From the NCBI RefSeq assembly GCF_024580735.1, contig NZ_JANIJX010000001.1, forward strand, positions 248,001 through 312,000: 64,000 nt of DNA. The letters are read 5' to 3'. Below the pieces are notes generated by a model. The model was given only the letters and a program-made list of their open reading frames with translations. It was not told the DNA's origin and did not search any database. Shown here in pieces: positions 30,325 through 39,151 of the stretch (the stretch's first letter is position 1; each line of letters starts with the position of its first letter). The position numbers were made by a program, and so were the translations under genes. This stretch comes from Brevibacterium moorei (GTDB lineage Bacteria; Actinomycetota; Actinomycetes; Actinomycetales; Brevibacteriaceae).

Positions 30325-30846
30325 TCATCGTGGATTCCGGATCGCCGGAGCCGGCAGATCCGAATCGTCTGTGCCGACCGCGGGAAGCCGGTCATTCGAT
30401 CGCAGATTGGGTCTGACGTCCTCGCGGGTGTCAGCTCTGGGACCCGGGACTTTGGTGGTCCTGTCCGCCACCGGCGGGACGACCGGGTTCTGTTCGACTT
30501 CACCGGTGGACAGGTACAGATAGCGTGGATTGACATCGCGGACCAGGCCCTGTGCTTTGGCCGCGCGTTCGATGTTCTGCGGGCTCGACCGATACGAGAT
30601 GTCCTCCGAGAGCCGGTTGCGGTCTTCCACCAGCCGGGTGTTCGTCTTCTGCAGTTCCTCGGCCTTGAAACTCGTATGGGCGATGTAGATATTGGCCACA
30701 AGGGAGCCGAACAGGCCCAGCAGCAGAATCGCCACCACGATGAATGGGGTGGGCACCCGGCGCCGGGCGATCTGCGGGACTATCAGCCGCAGCCGTGGCG
30801 CATGGGGTCCCTCGGTTCGTCTCCGGGTCTGCGTCGCCTGGCTCAT
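30325..30846 (-). CDS. ftsL: FtsL-like bitopic divisome protein
   Basis: The 173-aa protein has a basic start, a single membrane helix at about residues 36-57 (PFIVVAILLLGLFGSLVANI) and then a leucine-zipper-like coiled coil (FKAEELQKTNTRLVEDRNRL), which is the FtsL/DivIC layout. Primary sequence is poorly conserved in this family, so the call rests on topology and on position between rsmH and ftsI. The last 60 residues are Pro/Asp/Arg-rich and probably disordered. Its ATG overlaps the rsmH stop (ATGA). Confidence 0.88.
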   Translation of the reverse strand: MSQATQTRRRTEGPHAPRLRLIVPQIARRRVPTPFIVVAILLLGLFGSLVANIYIAHTSFKAEELQKTNTRLVEDRNRLSEDISYRSSPQNIERAAKAQGLVRDVNPRYLYLSTGEVEQNPVVPPVADRTTKVPGPRADTREDVRPNLRSNDRLPAVGTDDSDLPAPAIRNPR

Positions 30847-31826
30847 GAACGACGCTCCGCGGTCTTGGCCACTGCGCGCAGCCGCACGCTCGCTGCTCGA
30901 GGATTGGCTTCGATTTCGGCGGTATCGGCCTTCTGCGCACCGCGCACGATCTCCTCAAGCCACGGTTTCATCGATTCCGGGACGACCGGCAGGTCCGGAG
31001 GCGCCTGTGTCGTGGTCCCGGCGCGGAAGACCCGTTTGACGATCGTGTCCTCGAGTGACTGATAGGACTCCACCACCGCGACTCCGCCGATCGCCAACGC
31101 ATCGAGGGCCGCGGGCAGAGCGCGCTCGAGGATGCCCAGCTCATCGTTGACCTCGATGCGCAGGGCCTGGAAGGTCCGCTTCGCGGGATGAGAGCGCTTG
31201 CGCTTGCCAGCCGGTTCGGGGATGACCCGGGTGAGCATCTCCGCCAGTTGCGCAGTCGACGTCCAGGGCCGCTGGACCCGGTCCGCGACGACCACCCGCG
31301 CGATGCGCGCCGCCTGGCGCTCCTCGCCGTATTCGCGCAGGATCCGCCGCAGCTCGGCCTCGGGGTAGGTATTGAGGACCTCCGCCGCGGTCAGCGGGTT
31401 GGTCCTGTCCATTCGCATGTCCAGTGCGGTATCGCGGGCATAGGAGAACCCGCGTTCGTCGTCGTCGAGCTGCAGAGAGGACACACCCAGATCGAACAGG
31501 GCGCCGGCCAGGGCGCCGACCCCCAGGGATTCCAGGACCGCGGGCAGTTCATCGTCATCGGCGTGGACGGCCGTGAAGCGGTCTTCGAACCCGGCCAGGC
31601 GGCGGGACGCGATGGCGATCGCATGTTCGTCACGGTCGATGCCGATGACCCGGACGTCCGGGGCTGAGGCGAGGATTCCCTCGCTGTGTCCCCCCATGCC
31701 CAGGGTCAGGTCGAGCACGCAGGGCACCGAGCCGGTCGCGCGGACCGCATCGATGCCCACCGTGAGAAGCTCCACACAGCGGTCCAGGAGGACGGGGACA
31801 TGCGGGTAGGCGGCGTCATCGGTCAT
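30843..31826 (-). CDS. rsmH: 16S rRNA (cytosine-1402-N4) methyltransferase
   Basis: RsmH (MraW) methylates C1402 of 16S rRNA with SAM. The start HVPVLLDRCVELL and the glycine loop VLDLTLGMGGHSEGIL are the family signature; further on are LFDLGVSSLQLDDDERGFSY and the RTFQALRIEVNDEL motif. I use ATG at 31826 (MTDDAAYPH) after GGAAGGG; the frame is open to 31994 but that part has no similarity. Length 327 aa. A 187-base gap separates it from mraZ, in which I see no gene. Confidence 0.96.
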   Translation of the reverse strand: MTDDAAYPHVPVLLDRCVELLTVGIDAVRATGSVPCVLDLTLGMGGHSEGILASAPDVRVIGIDRDEHAIAIASRRLAGFEDRFTAVHADDDELPAVLESLGVGALAGALFDLGVSSLQLDDDERGFSYARDTALDMRMDRTNPLTAAEVLNTYPEAELRRILREYGEERQAARIARVVVADRVQRPWTSTAQLAEMLTRVIPEPAGKRKRSHPAKRTFQALRIEVNDELGILERALPAALDALAIGGVAVVESYQSLEDTIVKRVFRAGTTTQAPPDLPVVPESMKPWLEEIVRGAQKADTAEIEANPRAASVRLRAVAKTAERRS

Positions 31827-32013
31827 TCCGTTCCCTTCCATAACCTCGTATCGTCTTCCAACCGGCGTACACCGGTGCTGCTGCGTCCAGAACCTTGACC
31901 GCCCGTTCGGTCGGGCCTGCCACCGGGGAAGTGAGTCAGGACCACCGTGGGCTTTGGGACCGGGGAAGTACCCCAAAACCCTGCGGGCGGGCAAGGATCT
32001 GGATCCAGCAACC

Positions 32014-32445
32014 TCAGAAGACGCCGGGTATCACCTCGTCTGTTCTGTCCGCGAAGCCGTCCTCCGAAGAGGCCAGGTAGGCCTCCCAGGTGGGCGCATC
32101 CCAGATCTCGGCGTGATCGCCCACCCCGATCACCGCGATATCGCGGCCGAGCGACGCATACCTGCGCAGGATCTGCGGAACCGTGAACCGGCCCTGCTTG
32201 TCCAGCTGTTCTGCCGCTGCACCGGATAGAAACACACGCAGGTAATCACGTGCCTCCTTACTGGTCATCGGAGCCTGCCGCATTCTCTGGTGGACGGACT
32301 CGAACTCCCCCGCGGAGAACAGTGTGAGACAGCGTTCCTGCCCACGGGTGATGACCAGCCCGTCCGCCAGCTCCCTGCGGAACTTGGCGGGCAGAATGAG
32401 CCGGCCCTTGTCGTCGAGCCGCTGCATATGCGTACCCAAGAACAT
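32014..32445 (-). CDS. mraZ: Transcriptional regulator MraZ
   Basis: MraZ is a DNA-binding regulator that acts on its own dcw promoter. The 143-aa protein has two SpoVT/AbrB half-domains: [20 protein letters not shown] at the start and [19 protein letters not shown] after residue 75. Length and position as the first dcw gene are typical. GAGAGGGGTGAG precedes the ATG. Three GTGG repeats upstream are the probable binding site. Confidence 0.97.
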   Translation of the reverse strand: MFLGTHMQRLDDKGRLILPAKFRRELADGLVITRGQERCLTLFSAGEFESVHQRMRQAPMTSKEARDYLRVFLSGAAAEQLDKQGRFTVPQILRRYASLGRDIAVIGVGDHAEIWDAPTWEAYLASSEDGFADRTDEVIPGVF

Positions 32446-32762
32446 GCCGTCTCACCCCTCTCGGAACTCCCTGTCGCTCCGATTGGCTCCACTCTACTCC
32501 ACTTCCCACCACGATCCCCCCGATTCACCCTCAGGCGGGCGTGTTATGCATCATCTCCCCAGGTCAGACGAGGTGGTGGCCGGTGGACCGCCCGCGCGCC
32601 GCGCACCGCAGATCGTGTATTCTCAGGGCTCTTCCGGCCCTCTTGCGCGGCAGGGCCGAGCCGGTGGGGCACCACTTTGGTGGAAAGTGGAGGAGGGCCG
32701 TGGGATCGGGCCTCCGGCAGCGTCCAGGCACTTCCCCAGGCCGATATGGGAGGATCGGGCCC
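32446..32762. other. Divergent intergenic region between mraZ and moxR
   Basis: This 317-base gap holds the mraZ promoter and operator on its left side. On its right side a TATTCT box at 32618-32623 could serve the moxR operon. A GTGG-rich stretch also occurs on the plus strand around 32668-32705, but its spacing is irregular. No ORF with a ribosome site was seen. Confidence 0.5.
32483..32512 (-). promoter_or_regulatory. Candidate MraZ operator: three GTGG repeats with 10-bp period, overlapping a -10 box
   Basis: Read on the minus strand, GTGGTGGGAA, GTGGAGTAGA and GTGGAGCCAA follow each other without a gap, placing GTGG on the same helix face three times. TAGAGT (32496-32491) inside the array can serve as the -10 of the mraZ promoter. 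Known MraZ sites are short G-rich repeats with about 10-base spacing. Confidence 0.6.
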
Positions 32763-33719
32763 ATGAGCGCTGATCCCAACACCACCGTCGATACCGCGGG
32801 GCTGACAGACCTGGCCCGCGGTATCCGGACCAGAATGGCCCAAGTCGTCACCGGCAAGGACAGGGCGGTGACACTGAGCGTCATCGCCCTGTTCGCGGGA
32901 GGACACCTGCTCCTGGAGGATGTGCCCGGCGTGGGCAAGACCCTGGTCGCCAAGGCCCTGGGCCGATCGGTCGGTGGAACCGTCAGGCGGATCCAGTTCA
33001 CCCCCGACCTGCTGCCCTCGGACGTCCTGGGCGTCAATCTTTTCAATCAGGAGACCCGGCACTTCGAGTTCCGACCAGGAGCGGTGTTCTCCAATATCGT
33101 CATCGCCGACGAGATCAACCGGGCCTCGCCCAAGACGCAGTCCGCAATGCTCGAGTGCATGGCGGAGGGCCAGGCCTCGATCGACGGCACGACCTACCTG
33201 ATGCCCGACCCCTTCATGGTCGTCGCCACCCAGAATCCGATCGATATGGAGGGCACCTACGCCCTGCCGGAGGCACAGCGCGACCGTTTCATGATCCGCA
33301 CCTCGATGGGATATCCGGATGCCCAGGAGGAAGTCGAGATGTTGGGCGGGGGCAGCGCCCACCGCGCGCTCGACTCACTGGCTCCAGTGGCAGCGCTCGA
33401 CGACCTGGTCGCCGCCCGTGAGGCGGTGCGTCTGCTCCACACCTCCCCGGCACTGCGCGGCTACGTCGTTTCCCTGCTGGCGGCCACTCGGCGCGGCGGG
33501 GACGTCCTGCTGGGCGCATCACCGCGGGCCGGCCAACAGCTCCTCCATGCGGCCCAGGCCCATGCGGTGTTGGCCGGCCGCGACTTCGTCACCCCCGACG
33601 ATGTACAGTCCCTGGCCGAGCCGGTGTTGGCGCACCGCCTGGTGATGCGCAGTCGAGACGCCAGGGCCGCCTCGGAATTCGTCTCGCACCTGGTCGCGAC
33701 CGTTCCCGTCGAGGGCTGA
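32763..33719 (+). CDS. MoxR-family AAA+ ATPase
   Basis: MoxR ATPases are chaperone-like and work with von Willebrand or DUF58 partners. The 318-aa protein has Walker A (LLEDVPGVGKTLVAKALG), Walker B (IVIADEINRASPKTQSAML) and sensor sequence VVATQNPIDMEGTYALPEAQ. Start: ATG at 32763 with GGGAGGA in front; the frame reaching back to 32541 crosses the intergenic region. It is followed after 7 bases by the DUF58 gene, the standard MoxR-DUF58-transglutaminase operon. Confidence 0.93.
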   Translation: MSADPNTTVDTAGLTDLARGIRTRMAQVVTGKDRAVTLSVIALFAGGHLLLEDVPGVGKTLVAKALGRSVGGTVRRIQFTPDLLPSDVLGVNLFNQETRHFEFRPGAVFSNIVIADEINRASPKTQSAMLECMAEGQASIDGTTYLMPDPFMVVATQNPIDMEGTYALPEAQRDRFMIRTSMGYPDAQEEVEMLGGGSAHRALDSLAPVAALDDLVAAREAVRLLHTSPALRGYVVSLLAATRRGGDVLLGASPRAGQQLLHAAQAHAVLAGRDFVTPDDVQSLAEPVLAHRLVMRSRDARAASEFVSHLVATVPVEG

Positions 33720-33726
33720 GGCTACG

Positions 33727-34872
33727 ATGCGCCTGAGCACATCCGGAATCGTCTTCACCGCGCTGGGTATCGCCTGCATCATCGCAGCCTATCGATTCGG
33801 TCTACCGGGCCTGTTGCCCCTGGGCATCCTGCTGCTGGGACTCGTCGTCTGCTCTGGACTCGGCGTCTGGCTGTTGGCCGGACGCGTGACCGCCGAAGCC
33901 GAACTCGTCGGGTCGGCGTCCTCCCCTCCGGTCGTGCGCGCGGGCTCGACCGCCCACATCCGCGTCCATGTGCACAACCCCCTGCCACTGCCCGCGCCCG
34001 CCTTCGTCCTCGCCCTCGAGCCGGTCAAGGGCTTCGGCGCGCAGCTAAGCGCGGGTGTCCCGGGTCTGGCCGGACGGGGGTGGGCGGCCGTCGACGCCGA
34101 GTTCCATCCCCTGCACCGTGGAGCCTCGGGATTGCGCAGGATCTCCACGGTGTTCTCCGGCGCCTTCGGCCTGGTCACACGATCGGCACGCCTCGCGGGC
34201 CCCTTCGAGGTGGCAGTCGCACCCGCAGACCTCGCCGTCCACGCCCCCGCCACCTTCGGTGGTGACCCCGCGGTATCCCACGGCGCCCGGTTGACCCGCG
34301 GCACAGGAGGCCGCGACTTCCATACCCGCGAATACGTGCCCGGCGATGATCTGCGCCATGTCCACTGGACCTCGAGCGCCCGGACCGGCGAGCTCATGGT
34401 GCGGGTCGAGGCCAGGGAGGAGGACCCCCTGCTGACCGCCGCTTTCGACCTGTCCCATGCCGACCCGGCCACCGAGGCGGTGCTCGCCCAATTCGCCGCA
34501 CTCGGCAGAACGCTGCTGAACACGGGGGTGGCCGTGACCGCCGTCGCCACGGACTCCGACGGCCCCATCCACGAATTCGCCCCCGGCGAAGAGGCAGCGT
34601 TCGACCGGTTCCTGGCCCTGTGGGAGCCGCGCGGGCTCGAGGACTGGCCGGCGGAACTGTGCGGGGGTGCAGGCCGCCCGGCACCCGAACGCATCCTCGT
34701 CCTCTCTGACTCCCCCACCGCGCACGATCACTTCGCGCAGTGGTTGCCCAGACAGACCTCCTGTCAGGTGTGGTCCACGGCCGACCTCACCGGACACATC
34801 GACGCCACCCGGCTGGGCGAGGTCGATGCTCCGGTCCTGCCGTGGCATCTGGATCGGAGGTGGGGCCGGTGA
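33727..34872 (+). CDS. DUF58 membrane-anchored protein
   Basis: The 381-aa protein has two hydrophobic segments in the first 55 residues, a beta-rich middle and the DUF58 signature FHTREYVPGDDLRHVHWTSS at about residue 198, followed by a vWA-like fold. DUF58 proteins pair with MoxR; their exact job is unknown. Its stop overlaps the next start as GTGA, so the two proteins are probably made together. Confidence 0.9.
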   Translation: MRLSTSGIVFTALGIACIIAAYRFGLPGLLPLGILLLGLVVCSGLGVWLLAGRVTAEAELVGSASSPPVVRAGSTAHIRVHVHNPLPLPAPAFVLALEPVKGFGAQLSAGVPGLAGRGWAAVDAEFHPLHRGASGLRRISTVFSGAFGLVTRSARLAGPFEVAVAPADLAVHAPATFGGDPAVSHGARLTRGTGGRDFHTREYVPGDDLRHVHWTSSARTGELMVRVEAREEDPLLTAAFDLSHADPATEAVLAQFAALGRTLLNTGVAVTAVATDSDGPIHEFAPGEEAAFDRFLALWEPRGLEDWPAELCGGAGRPAPERILVLSDSPTAHDHFAQWLPRQTSCQVWSTADLTGHIDATRLGEVDAPVLPWHLDRRWGR

Positions 34873-37049
34873 ACCGTGCCGTCGAAACGCTGCTGCGCTG
34901 CCTGCTCGTCCTCTGTGCCGCAGGCCTTGCGGTCCTGCCCACCGGCGCGATCTTCTCCGATCCCGGCTGGCGCTCCCCCGCACTGATCATGGTGGGGCTC
35001 ATCGTCGTCAGTGGTGGCCTCGTCCGTCTCATACCCGCTGTGGCCCGACTGCGGCTGGCCCCTCTCGTGCAGCTCGTGGTGGCGCTTGTGGCCCTGCCCT
35101 ATCTGTGCACGCCCCATCTACTGGCCGGCGGGATCCTGCCGGGGCCCGCCGCCTACGGGGCCGTTGTCGACCAGATCTCCGAGGGCCGCGAACAGGTCTT
35201 CCACACCGTTGCGCCGACCGCCACGACTGCGGGGTTCACGACCATGGTCGTGCTGGGCTTCGCAGTCCTCGTCATCGTGCTCGACTGGTGTGCCACCGAC
35301 CTGCGCGTCCCGAAACCCGCCGCCTTCATCGTCCTCCTGGCATGGCTGGTCCCGGTCTTCCTCGCGGGCGGGCTGGTCTCAACCTGGCACTTCGTCGGCG
35401 CGGGCGTCGCCTTCGTCCTCGTGCTGTTGACCGGATATGTGGGGCGCATCCGCGTGCCGCTGACAGCGCTGGGAGCCGGAGCCCTGGCTCTGCTGCTGGG
35501 CGTGGGCCTGCCGATTCTACTGCCCGATGTCCCCGATACCCACCGCAACAGGCTGGGCACCGGCGATCTCAAGGTCGCCAACCCCTTCCTCGACCTGCGC
35601 AAGGATCTGGCACGACAGGACGACACCCCGCTGCTGAACTATACGACCGACGCCAAGACCCCCGAGCCCGTGCGGATGACCGCTGTGGCCGACTTCGACG
35701 GGCGCACCTGGTCGCCCGAGGACTTCACCCTGCGCAACGACAATGCGGTGACAGCGGGGCTGCCCGAACCGGAATCGACACCGGCCGGGCAAACCACGGC
35801 ATCCCGCACGACGTTCACAGTACGGGCCCTGACCGGAAACTACCTGCCGACCGTCTACTCCCCCGTGGCCGTGGAGGGCGCAGGGGAGGACTGGATCTAC
35901 GATCCGAAGACCCTTGCCATCGTGGGACACACCGGGCTGCGCGCCGATCAGACCTATACGGTGGACTCCCGGACCGCCACCCCCGAGCCGCAGGAGCTGG
36001 CCGCCGCGGGCACCGCGGACCGCACCCGGTTCGCCAGTGAACTGTCCCTGCCCGATTCACTGCCGGAATCCGTCACCAGAACGGCCACGCGAGTGACCAA
36101 GGGCGCGGACTCCGCCTGGGAGAAGGCCGCCCGAATCCAGGCGTACCTGCGCTCGGACGACTTCACCTATTCCCTCGATGCTCCGGCCCAGGCCAGCGAT
36201 TCGGCCATTGCGGACTTCCTGCGCGATAAGCGTGGCTACTGTGTGCAGTTCTCCGCGACGATGGCCGTGTTGGCGCGGGTCGAGGGCATTCCGGCCAGGA
36301 TCGCCGTGGGTTACACGCCCGGGCAGCCCGACGACGACGGTTCCTACACCATCACCGACCGCAACGCCCACGCCTGGCCGGAACTGTACTTCCCCGGTTC
36401 CGGCTGGGTCCGGTTCGAACCGACTCCGGGCACCGGGGAGACTCCCCCACCGTGGACCGGGGCCCAACCCGGGGACACGGGGCAACGGGACGAAGCCACC
36501 CCAACACCCACCGCGCAGGCCAGCGAGTCCGCCGGTGGGGATGAGTCCGCCCCCGCAGTGACCGAGGAGGCCGGACCCGCCGACTCCACCGGACCCGCCG
36601 AGGCGGCCGAACCGGACACTTCTGCCGGGCTCCCAGCGTGGCTGCTCCCCTGCCTGGCCGCGGTGCTGGTGCTGTTGGTCCTGGTGCTGGCACCGCGGAC
36701 CATCCGCAGTATCCGGCGGGCGCGCCGCCTGCGCGATCCCGTCGACCCGGAGGCCGTGTGGAGCGAGTTGATGGCCCTCCTCGCCGATTATGGCCGGCCG
36801 GCGGACCCTGCGGGTACGGTAGCCGGTGCCACAGGTATCCTGTGCGACCTGACCGGGAGCGACCAAGCTGCAACCCGCGCGGTCGAACGGATCGGTGCCG
36901 CGGTGGAGGTCTCCCGCTATGGCAGGGACAGCGCTGAGAAGGTCATGGACCGCTCGACTGCTCGTGTTGCGGTGGCAGGAGTCAGGGCTGGCCTGCGCAG
37001 TGCCGCCGGTTGGCCCACCCGCTTCCGGGCGGAATGGCTGCGGCTGTGA
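34869..37049 (+). CDS. TgpA-family membrane transglutaminase-like protein
   Basis: The 726-aa protein has about six to seven membrane segments in the first 210 residues, an extracytoplasmic region, and a transglutaminase core with RGYCVQFSATMAVLARVEGI (catalytic Cys), NAHAWPELYFPGSGWVRFEP (catalytic His) and then a disordered Thr/Glu/Pro-rich linker before a last membrane helix (LLPCLAAVLVLLVLVLAP). Such proteins may crosslink or hydrolyse peptide amides outside the cell; substrate unknown. Start: GTG at 34869 with GGAGG in front, overlapping the DUF58 stop. Confidence 0.9.
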   Translation: MNRAVETLLRCLLVLCAAGLAVLPTGAIFSDPGWRSPALIMVGLIVVSGGLVRLIPAVARLRLAPLVQLVVALVALPYLCTPHLLAGGILPGPAAYGAVVDQISEGREQVFHTVAPTATTAGFTTMVVLGFAVLVIVLDWCATDLRVPKPAAFIVLLAWLVPVFLAGGLVSTWHFVGAGVAFVLVLLTGYVGRIRVPLTALGAGALALLLGVGLPILLPDVPDTHRNRLGTGDLKVANPFLDLRKDLARQDDTPLLNYTTDAKTPEPVRMTAVADFDGRTWSPEDFTLRNDNAVTAGLPEPESTPAGQTTASRTTFTVRALTGNYLPTVYSPVAVEGAGEDWIYDPKTLAIVGHTGLRADQTYTVDSRTATPEPQELAAAGTADRTRFASELSLPDSLPESVTRTATRVTKGADSAWEKAARIQAYLRSDDFTYSLDAPAQASDSAIADFLRDKRGYCVQFSATMAVLARVEGIPARIAVGYTPGQPDDDGSYTITDRNAHAWPELYFPGSGWVRFEPTPGTGETPPPWTGAQPGDTGQRDEATPTPTAQASESAGGDESAPAVTEEAGPADSTGPAEAAEPDTSAGLPAWLLPCLAAVLVLLVLVLAPRTIRSIRRARRLRDPVDPEAVWSELMALLADYGRPADPAGTVAGATGILCDLTGSDQAATRAVERIGAAVEVSRYGRDSAEKVMDRSTARVAVAGVRAGLRSAAGWPTRFRAEWLRL

Positions 37050-37083
37050 CGGGCCGCAGACGGGGGCGTGGGAAACGGCGGAA

Positions 37084-37132
37084 AAGCGCGGACCGCCGCA
37101 ACACCTTTCTGGTGTTGCGGCGGTCCGCGCTT
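37084..37132. terminator. Long perfect hairpin terminator after tgpA-like gene
   Basis: A 22-bp perfect stem (37084-37105 and 37111-37132) with the 5-base loop TTTCT. The stem ends in AA/TT pairs. It lies between convergent genes and can act in both directions. Confidence 0.85.
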
Positions 37133-37198
37133 GGAATGAAGCCCCGGCCTTCGCCCGGTTTCAGCGGGTAGGGCCCCAGAACCGGACGAATCCCGTGG

Positions 37199-37597
37199 TC
37201 AGCGTTCCTGGCGCTTGTCCCAGCGGTCCTCCATGTTCTTCATGAAGCCCCCGGCGCTGCCGGCCGGCTTGGCCGGCTTGGAGGCACCGGAACCGGTGGT
37301 CTGTGCCGGGCCCCGTTTCGTTCCGGTCACCGCCCAATAACCCCCGAACACCATGATCGCGAAGCCCAGCACGCCGACGACGACGTTCCACGGCGCCGGC
37401 AAGGAGAACAACGAACCGACCGCGATGGCGACCCCGGCGACCAGGACGAGCACACCGGCGACGAAGTGCTTCGCACTCAGCGAACCGCCCGCCTCCTTCG
37501 GCGCTGCGGAGATGTGCTGGACGAACCGAGGGTCCTCGCGGTACAGCTGCTTCTCCAGTTCGTCGAGCAGTTCTTGCTCGTGATCAGAAAGTGGCAT
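37199..37597 (-). CDS. DUF3040 membrane protein
   Basis: The 132-aa protein starts with the DUF3040 signature PLSDHEQELLDELEKQLYRE, followed by two adjacent hydrophobic segments at about residues 45-90 and a Gly/Lys-rich tail. DUF3040 proteins are small actinobacterial membrane proteins, often near mraZ and dinB, with no known function. Start: ATG at 37597 after AGGGGG; 13 further codons upstream are open but unlikely. A TAGAAT box at 37640-37635 is a possible -10. Confidence 0.85.
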   Translation of the reverse strand: MPLSDHEQELLDELEKQLYREDPRFVQHISAAPKEAGGSLSAKHFVAGVLVLVAGVAIAVGSLFSLPAPWNVVVGVLGFAIMVFGGYWAVTGTKRGPAQTTGSGASKPAKPAGSAGGFMKNMEDRWDKRQER

Positions 37598-37650
37598 CCC
37601 GAACCCCCTACAGGCCTGTTTGAAAACTCCTGTCATTCTAGTCGTTGTCG

Positions 37651-37672
37651 CACCCGGCGACTAGCCGGGGTG
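37651..37672 (-). terminator. Possible hairpin after dinB
   Basis: CACCCGGC (37651-37658) pairs with GCCGGGGTG (37664-37672) with one bulge. It overlaps an alternative stem, GGGTGAC (37668-37674) with GTCACCC (37687-37693). Both lie between dinB and the DUF3040 gene. Confidence 0.4.
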
Positions 37673-37735
37673 ACCTTTCTAACGCAGTCACCCAACATTC
37701 GCAGGATATTGCGATCCTCCTCTGTGCAAATTCCC

Positions 37736-39067
37736 TCATTCGCTCCCCTCCCCGCTCCGGGATTCCCCGGTGCTCTCGGACATCTCCGGGTCCCGCCCCA
37801 GTAAGGAAGCCGGGGCGATCGCCGCCCTGCCGAAACGCTTGCGCACCAGATCCGCCGCCACCTCGGCCTGCCTGTTGGCCCCGGGCGCCGCCCGGCCCGG
37901 ACGCATGGACGCCGCCTGCCCGGACGCCGGTTCCGCCTCGGGGTCGAACAGCGTCTCCTGGCGCCCTGCGATCTGCGCGTCGAGCAGGCCTCCGGCCCGT
38001 AACCCCAGCAGGCGCACCCCGTCCCGGTTCGCCGTGTGCAGGGCCCGCAGGCTCGGCAGCAGAGCCCGGTGCAGTTCCGCGGCCACATCGCTGGGCGCGG
38101 GCAGGGTGACCTGGCGACTGGAGGTTTTGAACTCGCCCGTGCGGTACTTCAGGCCGACCCCCGATGCGACCTTGCCCTCGGCCCGCAGACGCGAGGCCAC
38201 CGTATCGGCCAGCCGCAGCAGTTCGCGCACCAGCACCGTGGGATCGTAGACGTCCTGCTCGAAGGTGTGCTCCGCGCTGATCGAATGGTCCTTCGCCCGC
38301 ATGTGCACGGTGCGCTCATCGTGCCCCCGGGCGTATCCGACCAGGGTCCGACCCGCCGAGCCCAGCACGCGCTGGGCCCATCCGGGATCGCATTCGGCCA
38401 GGCGGCCGATCGTCGTGATACCGTAGCCGGCCAGTATCTGCTGGGTCCGCCCGCCCACCCCAGGCAGTGCTTCGACCGGCATGGGTGCGGTGAACGCGGA
38501 GACCTGGTCGAGTGGCACGACCAATTGGCCATTGGGCTTCGCGCGGGCCGATGCCATCTTCGCCACGACCATGGTCGTGGCGATGCCCACCGATGCATTG
38601 AGCCCGGTCACAGCTCTGATCCTGCGGCGCAGTTCCCAGGCGATGCGCGCAGGCGACCCCAGCCGGCGGATTGCCCCTGACACGTCGATATAGGCCTCGT
38701 CCACGCTGACCTGGGCGACATCCGGAGTGACTTCGGACACGACGTCGAACACAGCCCTGGAGTACTCCCGGTACTTCCCATGGGATGGCTCTATGACGTG
38801 GGCCATGGGACACAGGCGGATCGCCCTGGCCATCGGCATCGCCGCGTGCACACCGTACTCACGCGCCTCGTAACTGGCCGAGGTCACCACCCCGCGGCCG
38901 GACCGGCCGCCCACGATGACGGGCAGGCCGACCAGTTCCGGACGGGCCAGCAATTCGACGGAGACGAAGAAGGAATCCATGTCCAAATGCAGGATCACAC
39001 ATCCGGTGTCGTCCGTTCCCAGGGCACGCAGGTCCCCGCCGCTGCGCGCCAACTGCTTCCTGCTCAT
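37736..39067 (-). CDS. dinB: Y-family DNA polymerase IV
   Basis: DinB carries out translesion synthesis. The palm starts at ILHLDMDSFFVSVELL (metal-binding Asp) and YEAREYGVHAAMPMARA, and VAQVSVDEAYIDVSG gives the second catalytic acidic pair; PMPVEALPGVGGRTQQIL is the helix-hairpin-helix thumb. The little-finger domain follows, then a tail of about 80 residues rich in Arg and Ala with no clear clamp-binding motif to my eye. Length 443 aa. The ATG at 39067 has TAGGTT 6 bases upstream, so it is probably leaderless. Confidence 0.93.
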   Translation of the reverse strand: MSRKQLARSGGDLRALGTDDTGCVILHLDMDSFFVSVELLARPELVGLPVIVGGRSGRGVVTSASYEAREYGVHAAMPMARAIRLCPMAHVIEPSHGKYREYSRAVFDVVSEVTPDVAQVSVDEAYIDVSGAIRRLGSPARIAWELRRRIRAVTGLNASVGIATTMVVAKMASARAKPNGQLVVPLDQVSAFTAPMPVEALPGVGGRTQQILAGYGITTIGRLAECDPGWAQRVLGSAGRTLVGYARGHDERTVHMRAKDHSISAEHTFEQDVYDPTVLVRELLRLADTVASRLRAEGKVASGVGLKYRTGEFKTSSRQVTLPAPSDVAAELHRALLPSLRALHTANRDGVRLLGLRAGGLLDAQIAGRQETLFDPEAEPASGQAASMRPGRAAPGANRQAEVAADLVRKRFGRAAIAPASLLGRDPEMSESTGESRSGEGSE

Positions 39068-39073
39068 GCCACC

Positions 39074-39079
39074 AACCTA
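39074..39079 (-). promoter_or_regulatory. -10 box of a leaderless promoter (dinB)
   Basis: TAGGTT on the minus strand is 6 bases before the dinB ATG. A TAGGCT box for the divergent polyprenyl synthase lies at 39086-39091 on the plus strand. Confidence 0.55.
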
Positions 39080-39151
39080 AACCGGTAGGCTGGGGAATCG
39101 GTGCGCACCCCGCACACCACCCGATACACCCGCCAAGGAGCTGAATACCGC

